A stretch of DNA of 64,000 bases from Cinclus cinclus (GCF_963662255.1 NC_085049.1:59071158-59135157), one strand, 5' to 3'. Numbered from the stretch's first letter, positions 34,236 to 50,039 are shown. Made by a program: numbers and translations. The notes: generated by a model from the letters alone, not told the origin.

Positions 34236-37200
34236 TCAAAGCTTTTTGTCTTGTGTTCAGGAGTGGGCAGTCAGAGCATGAGGAAGGAGAATTATCTGCA
34301 GACCAGGGACTTAAGCTAAGCTTAACTCTTTAGCTGGGCAGTGCTTCTTTTTTGCTGTGCCAGGCTTTTGACTGTGAGTTTGGTCCTACTCCCACAGATG
34401 TGAGAACCACACCTTTGGCTCACTGAGGTCTTTGTTAAGCTCCATTGTGTAGTGCAGTGGGTGCAGGACTTGGCCTGGCTGAGAGTAGTTTATGCAAATA
34501 GCTTTTTGTGTGGACATGTTTTATTACAGCAGAGTTGAAATGATCCATACAATTATGGGTTGTGTCATCACTACAAACTATTCTCACTTCTGCTCTTGAG
34601 TTTGACTAGATCACCTCCCCTGCATAACTTCCCAGTTCCAGCTGTTTAGCTTTGGGGAACAGAAACAGGATGTCACTTTTTGTCAGCATTCATAAGGCAC
34701 ACTTTCATGTGTCGAGTGAAAGTAAACTCAGGAATTCATGTGCTAGGTTGGCTGGAAAGCTAGAAGTAAGCAGTATATAAGCAAACCAATTCTTGGTTGG
34801 CTTTCTAGTGGTATTTTTCCCAGTTCAAGTCCAACTGGCCAATCATTCCTTTGAAAACTATATAATGATCTCTTTGGTGTCTCCTCTGCCAAATGGCCTA
34901 GTATCCTACTCACTGCATCAAATTTTGTTCTCTATGTCAAGAGCCTCAGTAGATGCTGGGAACTGAAACAGCATCCAATAAATTCTTCCTGCTACAAAAG
35001 GCTGGCTCTTTATGTCAGCAGTGGTAGTGGTAGACATGGTAAATTTTTGTCCCTGGCTATTCATGATGCTGTCATTGGATGTAATTTTTTTGCTCCATGC
35101 TGAGGATGGGAAATTTGATAGCTGATGTTAAATATTAGTGTACTGTAGTGATAGGGGATAGGGGCATTGACAGAACCAAAACTTGCAGGTTTTTCAGTAG
35201 TTGTTGGGGCTTTCTCTAATCTGCAGCAAGCAAATGTCAGGATTATTTTATCAGTTGGTGTCATTGCTCTGAAATTACATGGCTGTCTGTTTTCCACCCT
35301 TAAGAAAAAACAGGAACAAGTAGGACTAGAAGAGTTGATAGCTAGACAGCTTATTTACCTTGTTTCTTGGTAGAAAACTCATCCTGAATTTGCCTGGTAG
35401 TTTTGGTGATGGAGGCAGGAAGGGAACAGAAGAGGAGGGGGAAGATGATCTCAACAGTGGTCAAAATATTCATCCAGGCAATAGGGTATCCAGGTTAAAT
35501 GCCATTCCCTGAAATTTGAACTCCTATTTAATGTCCTGTCAAGATAAATGAAATGTCAGATGTCCCTGTTTTTGACTGTCCGTTTTGTTTGCAATGTTTG
35601 GCTTTTCAGGACCTGGTACCCAGATGCTCACCAATTTATACCCTTGAGAAGTTTGTTTTGGGTTCAGCTACATTGTTCTGATTTGTCCCCCTTTCATCTG
35701 TGTATATTGCCCTGAGCATATTTTTTTTAGCTGGGGACAGAAATGTTTTCTTCTCCTCCGTGGCTTTGTGTGCATTTGCTTGAGGCTGTGCCTTCAGAAA
35801 GACAAGGAGGTTTGGTATTTTTTATTGCCTTTTTTTTTTTTAATGTACCCTCCAAATGGCTGGCTACAGGCACTCTCGCCTAAACACCCTTTGAAACTCT
35901 GCTCTGCTGCAGTGCGTAAAACTCTGTTAAATTTGATTTCAGATTGCCTTTATAGTATAGGAAAATAGTATAGGAAAACCTGGTTTTCCCAAATGGAAAA
36001 ATACGGAGCATAAAGCACCAATTGCTTACATGCCCAGGATAGAAAATCCTTTTTCAGCTGCTGCCCATTGCAGTGGCCCTGCTGCCACTGCCCCTGCTGC
36101 AAAGGTGACAGGCCATGGCTGCTGCAGCACAGGGCTGCTGGTAGCTGTGTTTTCTGTAGTGCATTAAGGGCTGTGCTTGGAGAGACAAGGAAAAGCTTCA
36201 GTGAGTGAGCTCAGAGAGAAGCTGTGTGGCACAGGCAGCACCAGGTGAAGGTACAAGAGATCTCTTTTATCCAAGGGCACAAAGTGCCCCATTTCCCCAG
36301 GGAATGCTTACTTGCTCGGGCTGGTATCACTCTGTCCTAACTTTTCCTGTTCAGCCTCTCCACCTCTGCTAGATGTGGAAGAAAGCCCGTTTATTCCCAC
36401 TGCCTTTTTTCCTGAAGCAACAATCCTTTTTGATTACAGCTTCCTCTTTTTGCAAAATACAGAGAGCTTCTTGGGGAGGAAGGAGTAATAGGGCACATTT
36501 CTAAGTATTCTGTGGTGCAGATAGGTGCACAGGAGAGAAACGACCATGTCAGTGTGGTTTGCCCATCCTACATATGGAGAATGCATTTGAACTGTGGATT
36601 TGAAAATAGAATCAGGAGAGAATGACAGTTAAAACTGCAGAGAACAGTGTATCCTGCAGCTGCCTGGCTTAGAGAAAAACAAATCACTGGTAGACCTGCT
36701 GTGGAGCAGAAAGTAATTTTGACATTTCTGATTCTTTCTACAAGTCTGTCAGCTGAAGCAGGCTGCATTGCTGAGAAGGCCATGGCAGAGAGCAACCAGA
36801 ACAACCAGACAGTGACTTCCTTCTCTGCCTTTTACAAAAGAGACAATAAGCTCCAGGTGCTGCGTGGCATTGGCTGTGCCTCATGCCCCAAATCCCTCAG
36901 TGGTCTTGCATTAAAATGCCAGAATCAGGACAATGTGACCCCAGGATGACACAGCACATTGGGCTGTGTGGAAGTAGGATAGGATGGATGGGAATTTTCC
37001 CGTCAAAATTGCTACAGACTGCTGTACATTAAAAAAATGTCAGGCTGTCAGGAGTCTGCTGGTTGAAAAATGTCTGATGTCTGAGAAAAATGGCTGAAGC
37101 CTCAACCATTTTGCCAGGTTTGTAGCAACACACGATGGAGTGAACTTCATCATCATGTCCTCCTGCTGCAGTCAGCTAGGGAGTGGGTATCTGTGGAGAT

Positions 37201-40200
37201 GCAGATGTTTTGGCTGGGATGAGAAAACTTTGCAACTGCTTTGTGTGGTCCTGTGGTCCCTGCAAATACCCCTTGCAGGGGAGCCCCAGGAGCTGCTTCC
37301 ACATCTTTATGGTCAGGTGTGATGGTGAAACCCCAACCACACATGAGAAAACAAAACTTTGAGTGTGGAGTTTGTGTGCAGGTAAGAAAGGGGCCCACAA
37401 CTATGAACCCTTTCCCACTATCTCCTAATAAAGAAGCTAATGGCATCCCCAAGTGATCTGGGACCACATCACCAAAGCTGATGTGGAGATGAGCTAAGCA
37501 GTAGTGTATGAGCTGCAGCAAAACCTGTGCAGGCAGAGAGCTGAGCTTCAGGAGGGGAGCACCCACTTGGTAAGATCTGCACTATTTCTGAAAAAGAGCC
37601 TCCTCCAAAGGCATCAGGGCAGACAATGGCAATAACACAACTTCCTTGACTGACTCTGCCATGAATTTCATTCCTTGAGCTAAAAACGAGCAGCCGGGAA
37701 TGAGGAGGAAGATAACTCAGAGATGGGCAGAGGCAGAGACCAAGACTAAATCTCTTGTGTGAGAGACTTAGTGCTTGCTCCCATTGTCAGGCAAGCAAGG
37801 AGATGTTCTGGAAGATGGGGCCTACCCTTGGTGAAGAACACAAGCTCTTCCCTTTGTCAGTGTGGGGGTGACCCCATGTTGTATTTGGGCGGCAGGAATG
37901 TGGTGCTGTCATGGGACAGCAGAAAGGCACTTGCAAGGTGTGGAGGTGATGCCTGTGAAGCATTGCTTGGCCAGCTTGCTGCCAGCCCTTTCTGGACCAC
38001 TATGAGCTCCCATCCTTCTGCCCTATGGCAGCTGCTTTGCCATCCAACAAAAAGATGAACCTCTTGGCATTGTAAAAGGAGGCACTGGCACACCAGATTG
38101 CTCATCCCAGCCTGCATGATGACTGCTATCACTGCCTGGAGATCCCTAGATCGTGGCTGGAGCAAAAGAGGAGGAAGAGGTGACACTGCTAGGGTATTTT
38201 CCTAATGCAGGTTCCTCTGGGGGCTAGAGAGGAAGAGGAGGGTGGATGTAGAGTAGCATCCTTTGTCTCCCTGCTTTGCTCACCACCTTCTCCCCACAAA
38301 ACCTGTGGGAAGAGCAAGCTCTTCTTGCCTGCTTTTGCTTTTCCTCACGAGCTCCCTTTGCCAATATCGCTGCCAGTTTAATCTGCTGTGAGGAAACACA
38401 CCATTCCCACACCACAGGTTCCAAACATTGCTCAGTTTTCTTCCCCAGTGAGCAGGCTTTGCAGTAAGCCTGTTATTGCTTGCTGCAGGGTGCCTTGGTG
38501 CATGGATGGTTTCCACATGCCCCTCACCCCATCACCACCCTCTCCCCATTCCCCACTGCTCACTCTGGTCTGTTCTCTGCTCTCCTCTTTCATTTCCCCT
38601 CTCTGATATTGTTCCCATGGAGATCCAGGGTACCAATGATGCCCTTCCTCTGCAGCCTGAGGGAGAAGGTTACTGGGATGATTTTGGGCTCACCTGGGCT
38701 GATGTTGCATTCAATCCCAGAAGTCAAGCTACAAGGTGCTGGAAGCTGTGGTTTGTCTCTCTGCTACTTGACTCCTTCACAACAATAGGACATTGGCCTG
38801 TTCTTTCCCTTTTTCAGCAGCTTTCCAGCCTCTCTTAATTGGACACAGAAGGGGTAAAAAGAAAAAAAGGCATTTGAGGTTTGATTTGAAAATCCATTGG
38901 AAATTAGCACCAACTGATTTTGGAGAGGCCAAATGTGAGTGTGGGGATGCACCACTGCCTGTTGCCTTGAAGAATTTACCCACTCCACTGCAGCAGCCTG
39001 GAATTTGTCTGTTTGCTGCCTTTTCTTTATGTATTACTGTGAATATGGCTCAGCCACCTGAGGTCTTGGTCCTTGCATGAAAGGTGAGTCCTGACCTCTC
39101 TGCTCCAACACATAAACCAGGAACACAGCAGAGCAATTTCCTCTGGAAAGTAATCAGATGTACCAGCATGGTAGATATCAAAACTCAGGATGGGAATGCA
39201 AAGTGCCAGGGTACTGATGGTGCCCTTGAGAATGTATCCTTTTCTTCTGGTTGTGCTGTTCTTACTCTCTTGTCCTCTTCATCTTCCTGTGCTGGATCTC
39301 AAATCGATGCTTATTTGCTGGGAAAGGGATTAAAGGGAGCTTTCTTCTCTTGAGATGCAGCCTGCCTAATATCTTTTTTCATCCCACTTCTCCTCCCATG
39401 TCCTAGCAGACACCATTTTCAATGCAGATTATCTCCTGTCCACTCACAGAGAGAAGTGTTGTGCTGTTGTATCAGTCCCTTCATTGCAGTTGTATTGGAT
39501 GCAAAGAAATAATAATTTTGATATTTTAGACATGAAACATGTTTTTTTAATGAAAACCACAGGCTTGCATGTTTTGTGTGCTCCTCCCCCTCCCACCCTT
39601 CACCAAATGTCAGTGTTGTGGATTTTTGAGGGGCGTGTGCTTGCCAAAATCCACCCCAGATCTGCAACCTTTTCTGTAAAACAAGAATTCAGTTTTGCAT
39701 GGTTTTAGTGTACAAGTCACTATGCTTGTCACAAAACCCTTTTACTCACATTTGGTTTTGGGGATGAGAGATGGCTCCAGGTGCCAAGGCTCTCATGTCC
39801 CACTGCTCCATGCAGAGTGAGTGTCCATCCATCTCCCTGCTTAGCTGAGTGGAGACCAAACATTTAAATACTTATAAATCACTTATCTGTGTAATGTTCA
39901 GAGATTAAAGTCTATAAAGAAAGACAACAGCTCTGTGAGGGCTGTCCTGAGCCTCTGGTTTCTACAGAAACTTTCCAACACTCCCTAAAGGGACTAATGT
40001 GAGAAGCAACACAAACTTGTCCTCACCACTGATATTTTGGGTGTCTCTTGGTGCCACTGTGTGCCTTTCCAGTGGGGCAGTAAGATGACAAAGAAGTGTT
40101 GCTCCCAGGTAGGAGGCAAAATACCCCTTCCTTTTTGAGCCATTTTAGGACAGATACCATTTTATCCATGTGGAATCTTCTTGAGATGTTTCAGGTATAC

Positions 40201-43200
40201 ATGCATCCAAATGAGTCTATTGGACACAGCTTCCAGGAGGGTAAAATTCAGAAAGCAGAAAGGCTCATGCTGGATTTGCTCCAGGGGATTTTTACCTATA
40301 TCCCGGATCCTGTTCCTGTGCCCCCGATGTCACCCATGAGCCTCAGCTTCATTTCAGACAATAATCAGCTGATGATAAATCCAAACCACAGTCTCTTTTT
40401 GGTTCAGGCTCTACCCACCTTTAAAAACTGAGAGCAGTACCCAGAGATGCTCCTTCTGCTCCCACATTACATACGACATCTCTCTCAAAAATTGTTTTTA
40501 CTGTTTCTGCAACCACTGTGCTCATGCAATATTTTTGTCCTGGGCTGTGACTGCCTCCACCACCTCACTGACATGGCTCATCCTGCTTACAGCTGGAGAC
40601 CAAGGGACAGGATGGCACCTGTGTGAGAGGGACACAACAAATCCTCAATATCACAAGCAGCTGCAGCATTTGTGCCACAAATCACTGTTAGAACCTCAGC
40701 TGTTATTTGTTTTGTGGCCGTTTCCTCACTTATGCTGTAGGTTGCATTGGCAAAATGGAGCTACAGGTGATGACAGTGACCCTGGACTTGAGGCCACTGT
40801 TGATCAACCATCTACTGAAGCACTAAAAGCAGCTCCTGAAGGATGAGTCAGCCTCATTTGTTTTCTCCTTTCCCACTTCTCTTCTGGGATCAGAATGCCA
40901 GTCTGGGCTCTTTCCCTTGAGTGTGTTGTCAAGCTCTTTGAGCTGTCTGTAACTGTAGTATCTTCATTAGTGCTTCACAATCCGTGGTCATCCCTGAGCA
41001 GCAGCCCATGAAGATGTCATGCTTCTGACAGGAGGCACCTGTGGCTGGTCCTAACTATTGTGGCAGCATGTGCTCATCAGCTTTGCACATAGAGCAGATG
41101 TGCCTGAGGTGAGGATGATGAGCTCAGCCCAGCTCTTTTCTGCTGCCCATAAATCACATTAGAATATATCAAAGCCTTGAACTGTCAGCGCTACCTAGAT
41201 GTAAATACTGTAATTATCCTAAGTAAAATTAACAGTTTATCAGACTTCCTGTGTTGAATCTTTTTATTACATGTTGGGCTTTTTTTCATCACAGATTTGA
41301 TTTGCCATAGAGCTTATGTGACTCTGGATTATCAATCTCTGGCTTTCAAACACTACCTGACATCATGAGCTGTTACAGCAGCTAATTGGCAGCTGCTCAG
41401 AGACTTGTTTTACCAAGGAGAAGGCTTCTCTCCTGACTGCCCTGAAATTTTCTGGTTCCTTTCAAAAAGGGTTTTCCCATGCAATGAATGGTATTGGATC
41501 CTTACCAAGACCCTATGGGATCCAGGCACAGATGCGACCCGACACAAATAAAGCAACGATCCTCTGCCAAGAAGAACATGGGGTGACAAGTGTAGGGAGC
41601 AGAAAGAGCTCCAGCTTTCCTCATGCACAGCAAAGCATCACACAGTGAACATGAGGATGGTCTCTCCAGCCCACCTTTCCCAGCAGTGTCTGCCTTCATG
41701 GGCTGCCTCCACATTAGGAGAGGCTCCTGATAGTGGCTGCCAAGGTGGGAGCTTCAGAGAGGCACTTGCACAAAGCTGTGCTAATATTACAAGTAATTTA
41801 TAACATATTCATAGCTTCCTAATGATTGTGTTAGGCTACACAGTTCAAGTCATATGAAATAACCTTTTTTTTCCACCCTTTCAGAATGGCCATTCAGCAA
41901 AATTATTCCAGTAACAGGGAAACACTTGACAAAGCCCGGTGCTGCATTTTTCACTGCCCACCTCCCTGCAGCAGAAGACAGAGGAGAGTCAGCACAGGCA
42001 TTTCACTATAAGTTACAACTGGCAAAAAAAGGGGGCTGTATTTTGAACACATTAAAAAATGAGCTTTTTTCCACACACACTTTTGCACAGCATTAGGAGA
42101 CAAGGAATGTTACTGCTTTTGTCCCAGTGTATCCTGGCATGAGAGGTTCATCTTGGTGTTTTTCTTGCCTGTTCAGAGCCTTTCCACCAGATACACACTT
42201 CCTGAAGATGATTCAGAACGTGAAACGTGACAAACCAAAACTCATTATAATAGCTTGTCTTGACCAAGGCCAAGTAGGAATATAGCTGTGTTATTACTGT
42301 GAGCTGGAATGCAGAGTTGTTTACTTCATTCATAGGAGCAACAACAAAATAGCAGCCCGTGGTGTTGGCATGGGTAGAGCCATAACTAAAATATTACATA
42401 CAAAATAGAAAAAGACCTGGAATAAACTCCTTATTATGGATGTAAAATACTTTTTCTTGGGCAAAAGAGGCTCAGAAAGCTTCAAGAACTTGTGAGAATC
42501 TCCTTGAAAAGCAGAGTTTTGACCAACATCTGACAGGAAACCTCTGACACCCTGAGGATGAAACACTGACACTCCTGCCTCCAGATGAAAGACAGGGTCT
42601 GAACACTGGCACTACACTGATGAATGAAAGCTTCAAGGTTGGAGACTTAAGAAGGAACAGAGCATTTAACCAAGGTGATTTTACATTTTGGACTAAATAC
42701 ACTTCTGGAACCAGGGCGAGAATTGAACATATATATCCATTCCCAGCCACTGAAAAAGGAGAGCTGCAGGTACAGTAAAGTAAGAGCAAGCTGAATTCCT
42801 CATCATGAGACTAACATAACTAGGTTGGGGGTTGTTTTGCTTTGCTTTACTTTTCTTTTAATTAAAAGTCTCTCTGTACAATTTTGACAAGTATTTTCAC
42901 TGTTTATGAATAACTTCTTTCCAGGGACAGGTTTCATTCCTCAGCTGGTCCTGGAGCAGCTTCCCCCAGCCATGTGAATATAGAGGGGTTTCATTCTCTG
43001 GAGACAGCACTTCATCTGAAGTACAAAACAGGAGGATATAATGTAGAAATAACTATAACAAAATCTGCTTAACTTTGAAAGAGAAACAGACTGTTTATCT
43101 GGTTGTAACAACATCATGTCCTTCAGTTTTGTTCCAAACTTTCAGTCTACCTTGGACCATCATTTGCATCTTAAGTAGATCAAGCCATCCCTAAATGCCC

Positions 43201-46200
43201 CATGAACATATCTGAAAGCAATATGTTCTTTTACCTCGAGCATGTCTTCTTCTTCTTCAGCCCACTGGAGAAATCTTTTAAAACAGCTCCTCAAAGTGCC
43301 TTCTAAGAGGAGGAAGGGTTCCTTTTGTGGGATTTCAATATTCTCTCTCTGTTCTGGACATCTGGTCCATCTACCCTCCTCTGCACCTCCCCACTTTCCC
43401 AGTCGTGCCTCCACCTTCTTCCCATACACTAGCAGGCACTGCTGCAGGAGACGGGTGCCACCAGCTGTAATGAGCCAGGAGGTGACTTTGGAAGGCAGCA
43501 CCAAAGATCTACAACAGCTCATTTAGGAAAATGGCTTGGGTTTGGCGAGATAGCGTCTCTTAACCCCATTCCAAACTGCTATGAGAAAGAGTCATGCATA
43601 CATGTGCTTCCCCTGGTCCATCTATGTCCATACCAACTTTAAGAGGAGACATAAATGCTGTCAGAACTGCCCTGGCTTTGTTCTTTCCTTGAATTTCCAC
43701 CACCATTTTTCCCCTCACTCCTGCTTTGAAGATCAGCTGCAGTAGAAGCCATATAGAGGCTTGAAGAAGACAAAGTAATGTGCATATCCTGGAAAGTATG
43801 AGCTTCAAGGTATTTAGTCCATGGGCAGAATGCGTGCAGAATGGTGTTAAGAAGGATAGCATAAAGAGAAATGCAGACAAGTCCTGGCTCTGCCTTTGTG
43901 GAAAGCCTGTGCGCAGCAAGAGGAGCTGAAAAGCTCTGCCACACCCGCGCTCCCTCAGTCTGACTCTGCGGCTTTTCCAGGGCATCAGGCTCATCCTCCA
44001 CCTCAGCTTTCTTGTTGGCAGGCCCGGGAAAGCAACACAAACATCTGTAACACAGGTTTAGAAGTGATTACTCAGAGTCTACAATGCTTTGGATCAGAAA
44101 AGTGCAGGGCAAGCACTTTTAGTTATTTAGGTGCTAGACATGTATGGTAATTACTCTCTGCTTGTGTGTTTGGGTGGCCTTCTAAGTTTCAAAAAAACGA
44201 GACTACCATGAATCAGTCACCAGCAAAGATGTCTCAAGAAGACGAGCTGAGGTAGGGAAGTTTCTGTAGTGAGTCATAGCAAGATCACAAGTAATTTGTC
44301 AGTGAGTTCCCATCCTCATCCTTGGCTGTCCAAGCCATTTCCCATCCTGTGGGGTGGCCTCCAGGCAGTTGTGTGCTGCTGGTGCCAGCGTCCAACATCC
44401 CTGCGCAATGCTCCTGTCCACACCTGTCTTCTGTGAGCAGCAATGCACAGGTCCTCCTGCATGTCTTCATGTCCATCTTTTTTCCTCCCCAAAATCTACT
44501 TTTTGGGATATCTTTCAAGGATTATTCAGAATGTAAGAGAGATATATGTTGGGGCTGAAATGTAAACTCTTCCTTTAGCAAGCCATACTGTTTTGATACA
44601 AGCAAAACCAAAAATCAATTTGTTCCACCTCCTTCTGCACAAACATTGTAAAAAAACATAGATTAATTAATTGCAGAAACATCAGGCACCAGAGGGGTAG
44701 AGAAAAAAAATCCAAAGCCTTGTAGTACAACTCTAACAGCATTTCATGTTCTCTGGGGTTTTCACTTGCAGTGACTCTGAATCAAGGTTTCAGTCACACA
44801 GAATTTAATGCCAATTTTTATTCTGCTCATTCCATGCTGGGGACGTGCACTTGACCTCTGCGAAAATACACTGTAAGGCCTCAATGCATCAGTGCTTTTT
44901 GAGTCTCGGGTGTGAGCAGGCCCCCAAAATTATTTCTCTCTTTAGTTCTCTAACGACAAGCTTTTTCTTCTTTTCTTCTCCCTGGGTCTGGATTAATGGA
45001 TAGGCACTATCCATCTGTGCCAAGGTCCCAGCTCCTGGGCGAGGTGATGAAATTGAAATTTCAGCTTTGGGAGCTGAGATTATTTCTTTTAATAAATGAA
45101 ATGCTCGGTCTTTCATCATACTGAGAGGAAATTTGAAAACATCACCTACAAGATGTTGGCTGAAATCTGTGGAAATGCTGGAGCTGTAGATCAAACAAGA
45201 GATGCACTGTAAAGTGCATCTCAACCAAGACTTAATGAGAAGGGTTATTTCTACAAGGGCTTCTTCCTGGTTTATGGCTGGGGTGGCCTTTCACTGCCCT
45301 ATAAATTTGGCTGCCAGGGTAGAAGATTTGGCAGGGGTCTCTCTTATTCCCAGAGGTGTGGGAGTCTCACAGCCCAATGACATCATACCAAAGACAGGGG
45401 ACATTTGACATCCTGAGGATGGGAGACTCCCCACCACTGGATTGCCAGCAGAGGGTATTTTGGATCACCTTTAGAGGTGATTTGAAGGCTAAAAGATTGT
45501 AGAGTCCATCTGGCTGCCAGCGCAGAGCAATGAGCCCTGTAAATGTGCCGTAGTGTCCCTGGGGGCTCCTGCTGCAGCTTCTTTTGCAGGGCTGGTTACA
45601 GGATAGGAGGACTTGGCAATCTTCAAGAGCACCCTCTTCATGCCTCCTATCAGGAGTGCTGTGATCACTGTAATCTCTACCTGTTTGTTTCTGAGGATGA
45701 TTTTCTCCTGTTCAGTGACTGAGTTGGCAGAACAGGGGGAAAATGCTCTGATAAAGCTCTCCAGGTTCTTGTGAGCAAAATGCCTGTCTTGGAAAATGGA
45801 CCCACCAATATTTTATAAAACCAAACATCTTAAAACTTGATGCTGAATGTCCTCAGTAGATCTTCTCTATAGAATTATCTTCCTCTCATCCCTGCCTGGA
45901 TGTGTCAGTCCCCTGGCCCATGGAGCTTTGCTGAGGAGACACTTATTTTCTCAGCTCTGATTGGAGAGCCTTGTCAGATAAAACTGCAGCAAGCAGTTAG
46001 CAAAATTCTGATCACTTGCTTCTCCATCAGTGTGCACCTTCTTGAACAGAAAGATTTCACAGCCATCACTCAGGGACTTTCAACCCCCATACCATGCCAG
46101 TAGATTGCTCTGGCTTTTGTAATAAAGGAGCTCACTTTGGATCCTGCTGATTTCAAATATTCGCTTCCTCTTACTATCTTATTTTGTTTGTTTGTTTGTT

Positions 46201-49200
46201 TGGGGTTTTTCCCTTGAGAAAGCGAAAGTAATTTGCCTGTTGTTGCAAGGTCTGTTTTGCATGCTCCCTTCCCTAGGACTGACGCATGGCTGCTGGGACC
46301 AGGAGGTGACTAAGGGCTTTGCTGCAGCTAAACCCCAAGCAGAGAGCCCTTTGCAAAGTTGTGTGCTATATAGCGGGAAATGTTAAATATGACGAAACAG
46401 TTTCAGGGTTCGGTGTTTCAGCAACCGATCACTCCCAGTCCAGGATGAATCACCCTGGAACTGCTGCAACCTCAGGCAGGTGCTGCCTCCAGAGCGAGCC
46501 CTCCCACCATCCCACCATGGCCTTTCCCATCCCCTTGCAGCAGCAGCAGCCACATAGGCATTCTTCTCACTCAGCACTCAACACCCTTCATTTCCAGCAC
46601 GATGGCTGGAGCCTGTCTGGCATGGTGGGACATCACCATGGACTTACTAGACAGCACCAGCAAAACAGGAAAGGGAACCTCTAACTGGGAAGTTTTAGGG
46701 TCTGTCAACAGTCTCCGGGTTTCCCTGTGCCTGTACAATTTCCTGAGAGCAGAATCTGTTGCTGTTGGATATATTCCATTCTCTGGAGAGGCAGAGGGGT
46801 TCAACAATCTTAACAGCAATAAATCCCAGCTGAAGTAAAAGGGGCTGTAGAGTCAGCCTCACTCAGAGAAGCACAGAAACCCTGATCACAGGGTAGGAGT
46901 GATCTTGAGAAGGAGCTGATAATCCCAGTGAGTTCTGCAATCTGTTCATATGCTGCCCACATCACCAGCTGCTGTCCAGTCCTAGGGTTTAAGATGTTCA
47001 TGGGGTGTTTCTGAGGAACTCGGAATCCCAGCTCTACCCTGCTTTGTCCTGATTGCATAAATAATCCCAAAACAACACACCTCTTGGGGTAATAAGGGGC
47101 TGAACATGCTCATTTTTGGGTCTACCACTGGCAGTATTCTGAAGATGACTCCCCTGCTTAGCATAGGTGCTGCCAAACAGGGCAGCTGGGAGATGTGTCC
47201 TCCTCTGCTTTGCACAGCACCTTCTGGATTCCCAGGGTTCTTCCTTGTCCCACTGTGCCATGAAAACTGCAATTAGTAGCAGCTGCAGAGCCTGTCCTAC
47301 CCAGAGGCATCACCATCCACTTCTGGATATCCTGCTCACACCACTGTGAGACCTACTTGTAGCTCCAGAAAACAGACTTTTGAGGGGCTGCTGCAGGGTA
47401 AGCTTGTGAGACTTAGTCCATTTAAATGGTGGTTTGTGACTGAGCTGGAAACCTTTTGAAACTGGGTCCATCAGCAAAGATGGGTCACCAGAAGATGGTT
47501 GGTTTTATAGTTGGAGTATAATTAGTTATTTAGAAAAAGAAAATAATACCATCATTTATGTGATATTTGATTGTTTCATCTAGAATTCAATTGTTGTTCT
47601 TTCAATTTCCTAAGATGAAAGTACAGTAAAATAGGGCTTTTTCACACTCTTTTTCTTTATAGCAAAAGATAAGATTGATACTGAGCCAAGGGACCGAGCT
47701 CTGCCATGAGATCCTGGGTGCAAACCTGGCCCTCCATTCCTTGCCTCAGGCCTCTTCCCATCAGCACACCAAGGACTAGATGAAAAAGAAACGTCCTTTC
47801 CAAATGGACTCAACCAGATTCCCAGTGTTTTTGTTCTGTACATAAAACTGAAAGATTTATCAAAACCTGCTGTTTAGATAGCCTGTGCCATTTAAGCACA
47901 TTTGGTAAGGAATGCTGTTATGTTTTAGAACACCAAATCTAAGAGCATCCTGTCATGCTCTGTAACAACATTACAATATCTAAAAAGAAAGTAGTTTATT
48001 TTGACAATCCAAAATTAATGAACACTAGTAACCAAATTGCATGAAAACAATTGAAACCATAGTCTTTATTTTCTATATTTGAAAGCATTCAGTTTTTCTC
48101 CTCAATAATCTCTTGCTTTAATGGCTATAGATTTTTACTAATAGTCACCTGGCAGCTCTTTTTAAACTGCATTTTGAGAAATAAGATTTCTTCATTGATA
48201 ATCTCAAGCCTTCAGAGCAAACCATGAGTTCCCAACTAAAGAGCTCTTCCCATGTCAGCACAAGATGCAAAATTTTGAAATGCAACCAAGGTAAGAAGAG
48301 GTATTTGAATTCCTCTGAAAGAAAATAACTCCCTCAAATACTACTATCAAATGCAGAAGTACTAACATTTGTCAAAGCTGAACAGATCTTCACCTCCTAG
48401 GACTGCTGGGGCAGATGGGACAGAGTAGGTGGAAGAATATGCAGAAGGCAAGGAATAAAAACTCTCTCTGACAAAGAGGCAGAACCCCTGGAGAGGAATG
48501 GGCCAAGTTGTGAACCTTCATTAAAATAATAAAATCAGAAATGCTATGACCTGGCAGGTAAAAACTTTAGTTTATAAGATGGGAGGAGTGACCACCAGGG
48601 TTTGAAATGTCCCTCGATGACAAATGTGAGCAAAGGTGGGTGCGTTTACCATGTGCACACCCTGAGGCTTCACCATCATTGCTCCTCTGTTTCATCCATC
48701 CCCTAGTTGAGTTGGGAGCACCAAGAAGGAGATCTCCCTGGACTACCCACAGGTCTGCTCCAGGGCAAAATTGCCTTTAACCCTGAGGGTTCTGGTCCAT
48801 CCTGCCTGGCTCTTGCTGGTCCCCCAAAAATCGGGGCAGAGGAGCATATGGGCAGCTCTGCTGCTCCTCTCAGTGCCACAGGCACCTTAGCTGGATCCTG
48901 GGGAGCAATTTGGTGGGTTCTATATTCAAATCAGGGTGTGAAGTAGAAAATTTTCTCTTTCTCTCTGTTGTACTTGGAGCAGTTTGACAATGACACAAAA
49001 TTAATATAAAATCAAGAAAAACAATCTTTTAATCATTACAAAAATAAAAAGTGCAACAGTAAACCACAAAGATTTCTGGAAGTTTTTCCCCACAGTGTAT
49101 CATTGCTCTCTTGTATTCAGAATCACCCACTAGTGAATTTGAATGAAAATCACTGAAAATATAAAAGCTCCAGAAACGTTTCTGATTGAGAGAGGTGGAC

Positions 49201-50030
49201 AACAAACAGATCATAAAGCTGCATGCAGTCGCCATAGCGACAGGGCTTCCAAAAGGATGCAGGGGAACCTCAGCCTTCAGGAGCATCACCAACCTCCACC
49301 ACACCTGGAGAAACAGGACCATCCCAAGAGGGACATTGGGCCTTGTCCTTCAAAGGGAGGATGTCCCTTCAGAGAGACAGGTGGGAGGCTGTGCACACAG
49401 AGTCTTTCCTGCTGGTTCCCTTGCCAAAAGAATCACTGAGCAGATGTGGAGAGTTTGGGATCTTGGGAAAACACCTTCAGATACATGGCCTTAGGACAGG
49501 TATTGAGTTGTCTTGGCTTACTTCATGTGGTGGGGATGGGAGGTTATCTCAGTGTCTTTAGCAGCCCAAATTTCTAATTGAGACTGAGCCCTGAAGAACT
49601 TTAAAAAAAATTAATTAATTCAAAACCAAGAGAGGCCAGAAATCAACCAGCTTAGCTCCAAAAATCTTCCCTGTCATGCAGTGATTAAGAAAAGAGCACT
49701 GAACACTCCTGACTCCATCATGGGGCACTGTTCACAGAAGACTTAATCTCATATGGTAGAAAAAAGATGAGAAAGGGAAAGGGCTGCTCTGCTACCCAAT
49801 AAATAGCAAAAGCTATTGATAGATACTTTAAATAAAGTTGAAGTCCTTAATATTTTTTTTTATTATCAGCCTACAGTGAATATCTTGCTGCTGAATAGGC
49901 AGCCAAGAAAGGGAGTGAGATGCAAGCCTGAAAGAAAGCAGTGGTTAGAGAGCAAACAGATGTGGTAAATGTTTTCAATTTCATTGTGCAGGAGCAATTT
50001 CACCCAGCACTGACTGACAGTAGTGGTTAA
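34236..50030. other. RBX1-EP300 intergenic region, first part
   Basis: Nearly 16 kb without a recognisable gene. Open frames are short and overlap on both strands. I find none with a family signature or a convincing exon structure. Simple repeats include a GTTT run (46182-46201). Transposon relics too old to recognise by eye are likely. Confidence 0.65.
46182..46201. repeat. (GTTT)n microsatellite
   Basis: About five uninterrupted TTTG units. Confidence 0.9.
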
Positions 50031-50039
50031 TTTGGGGAG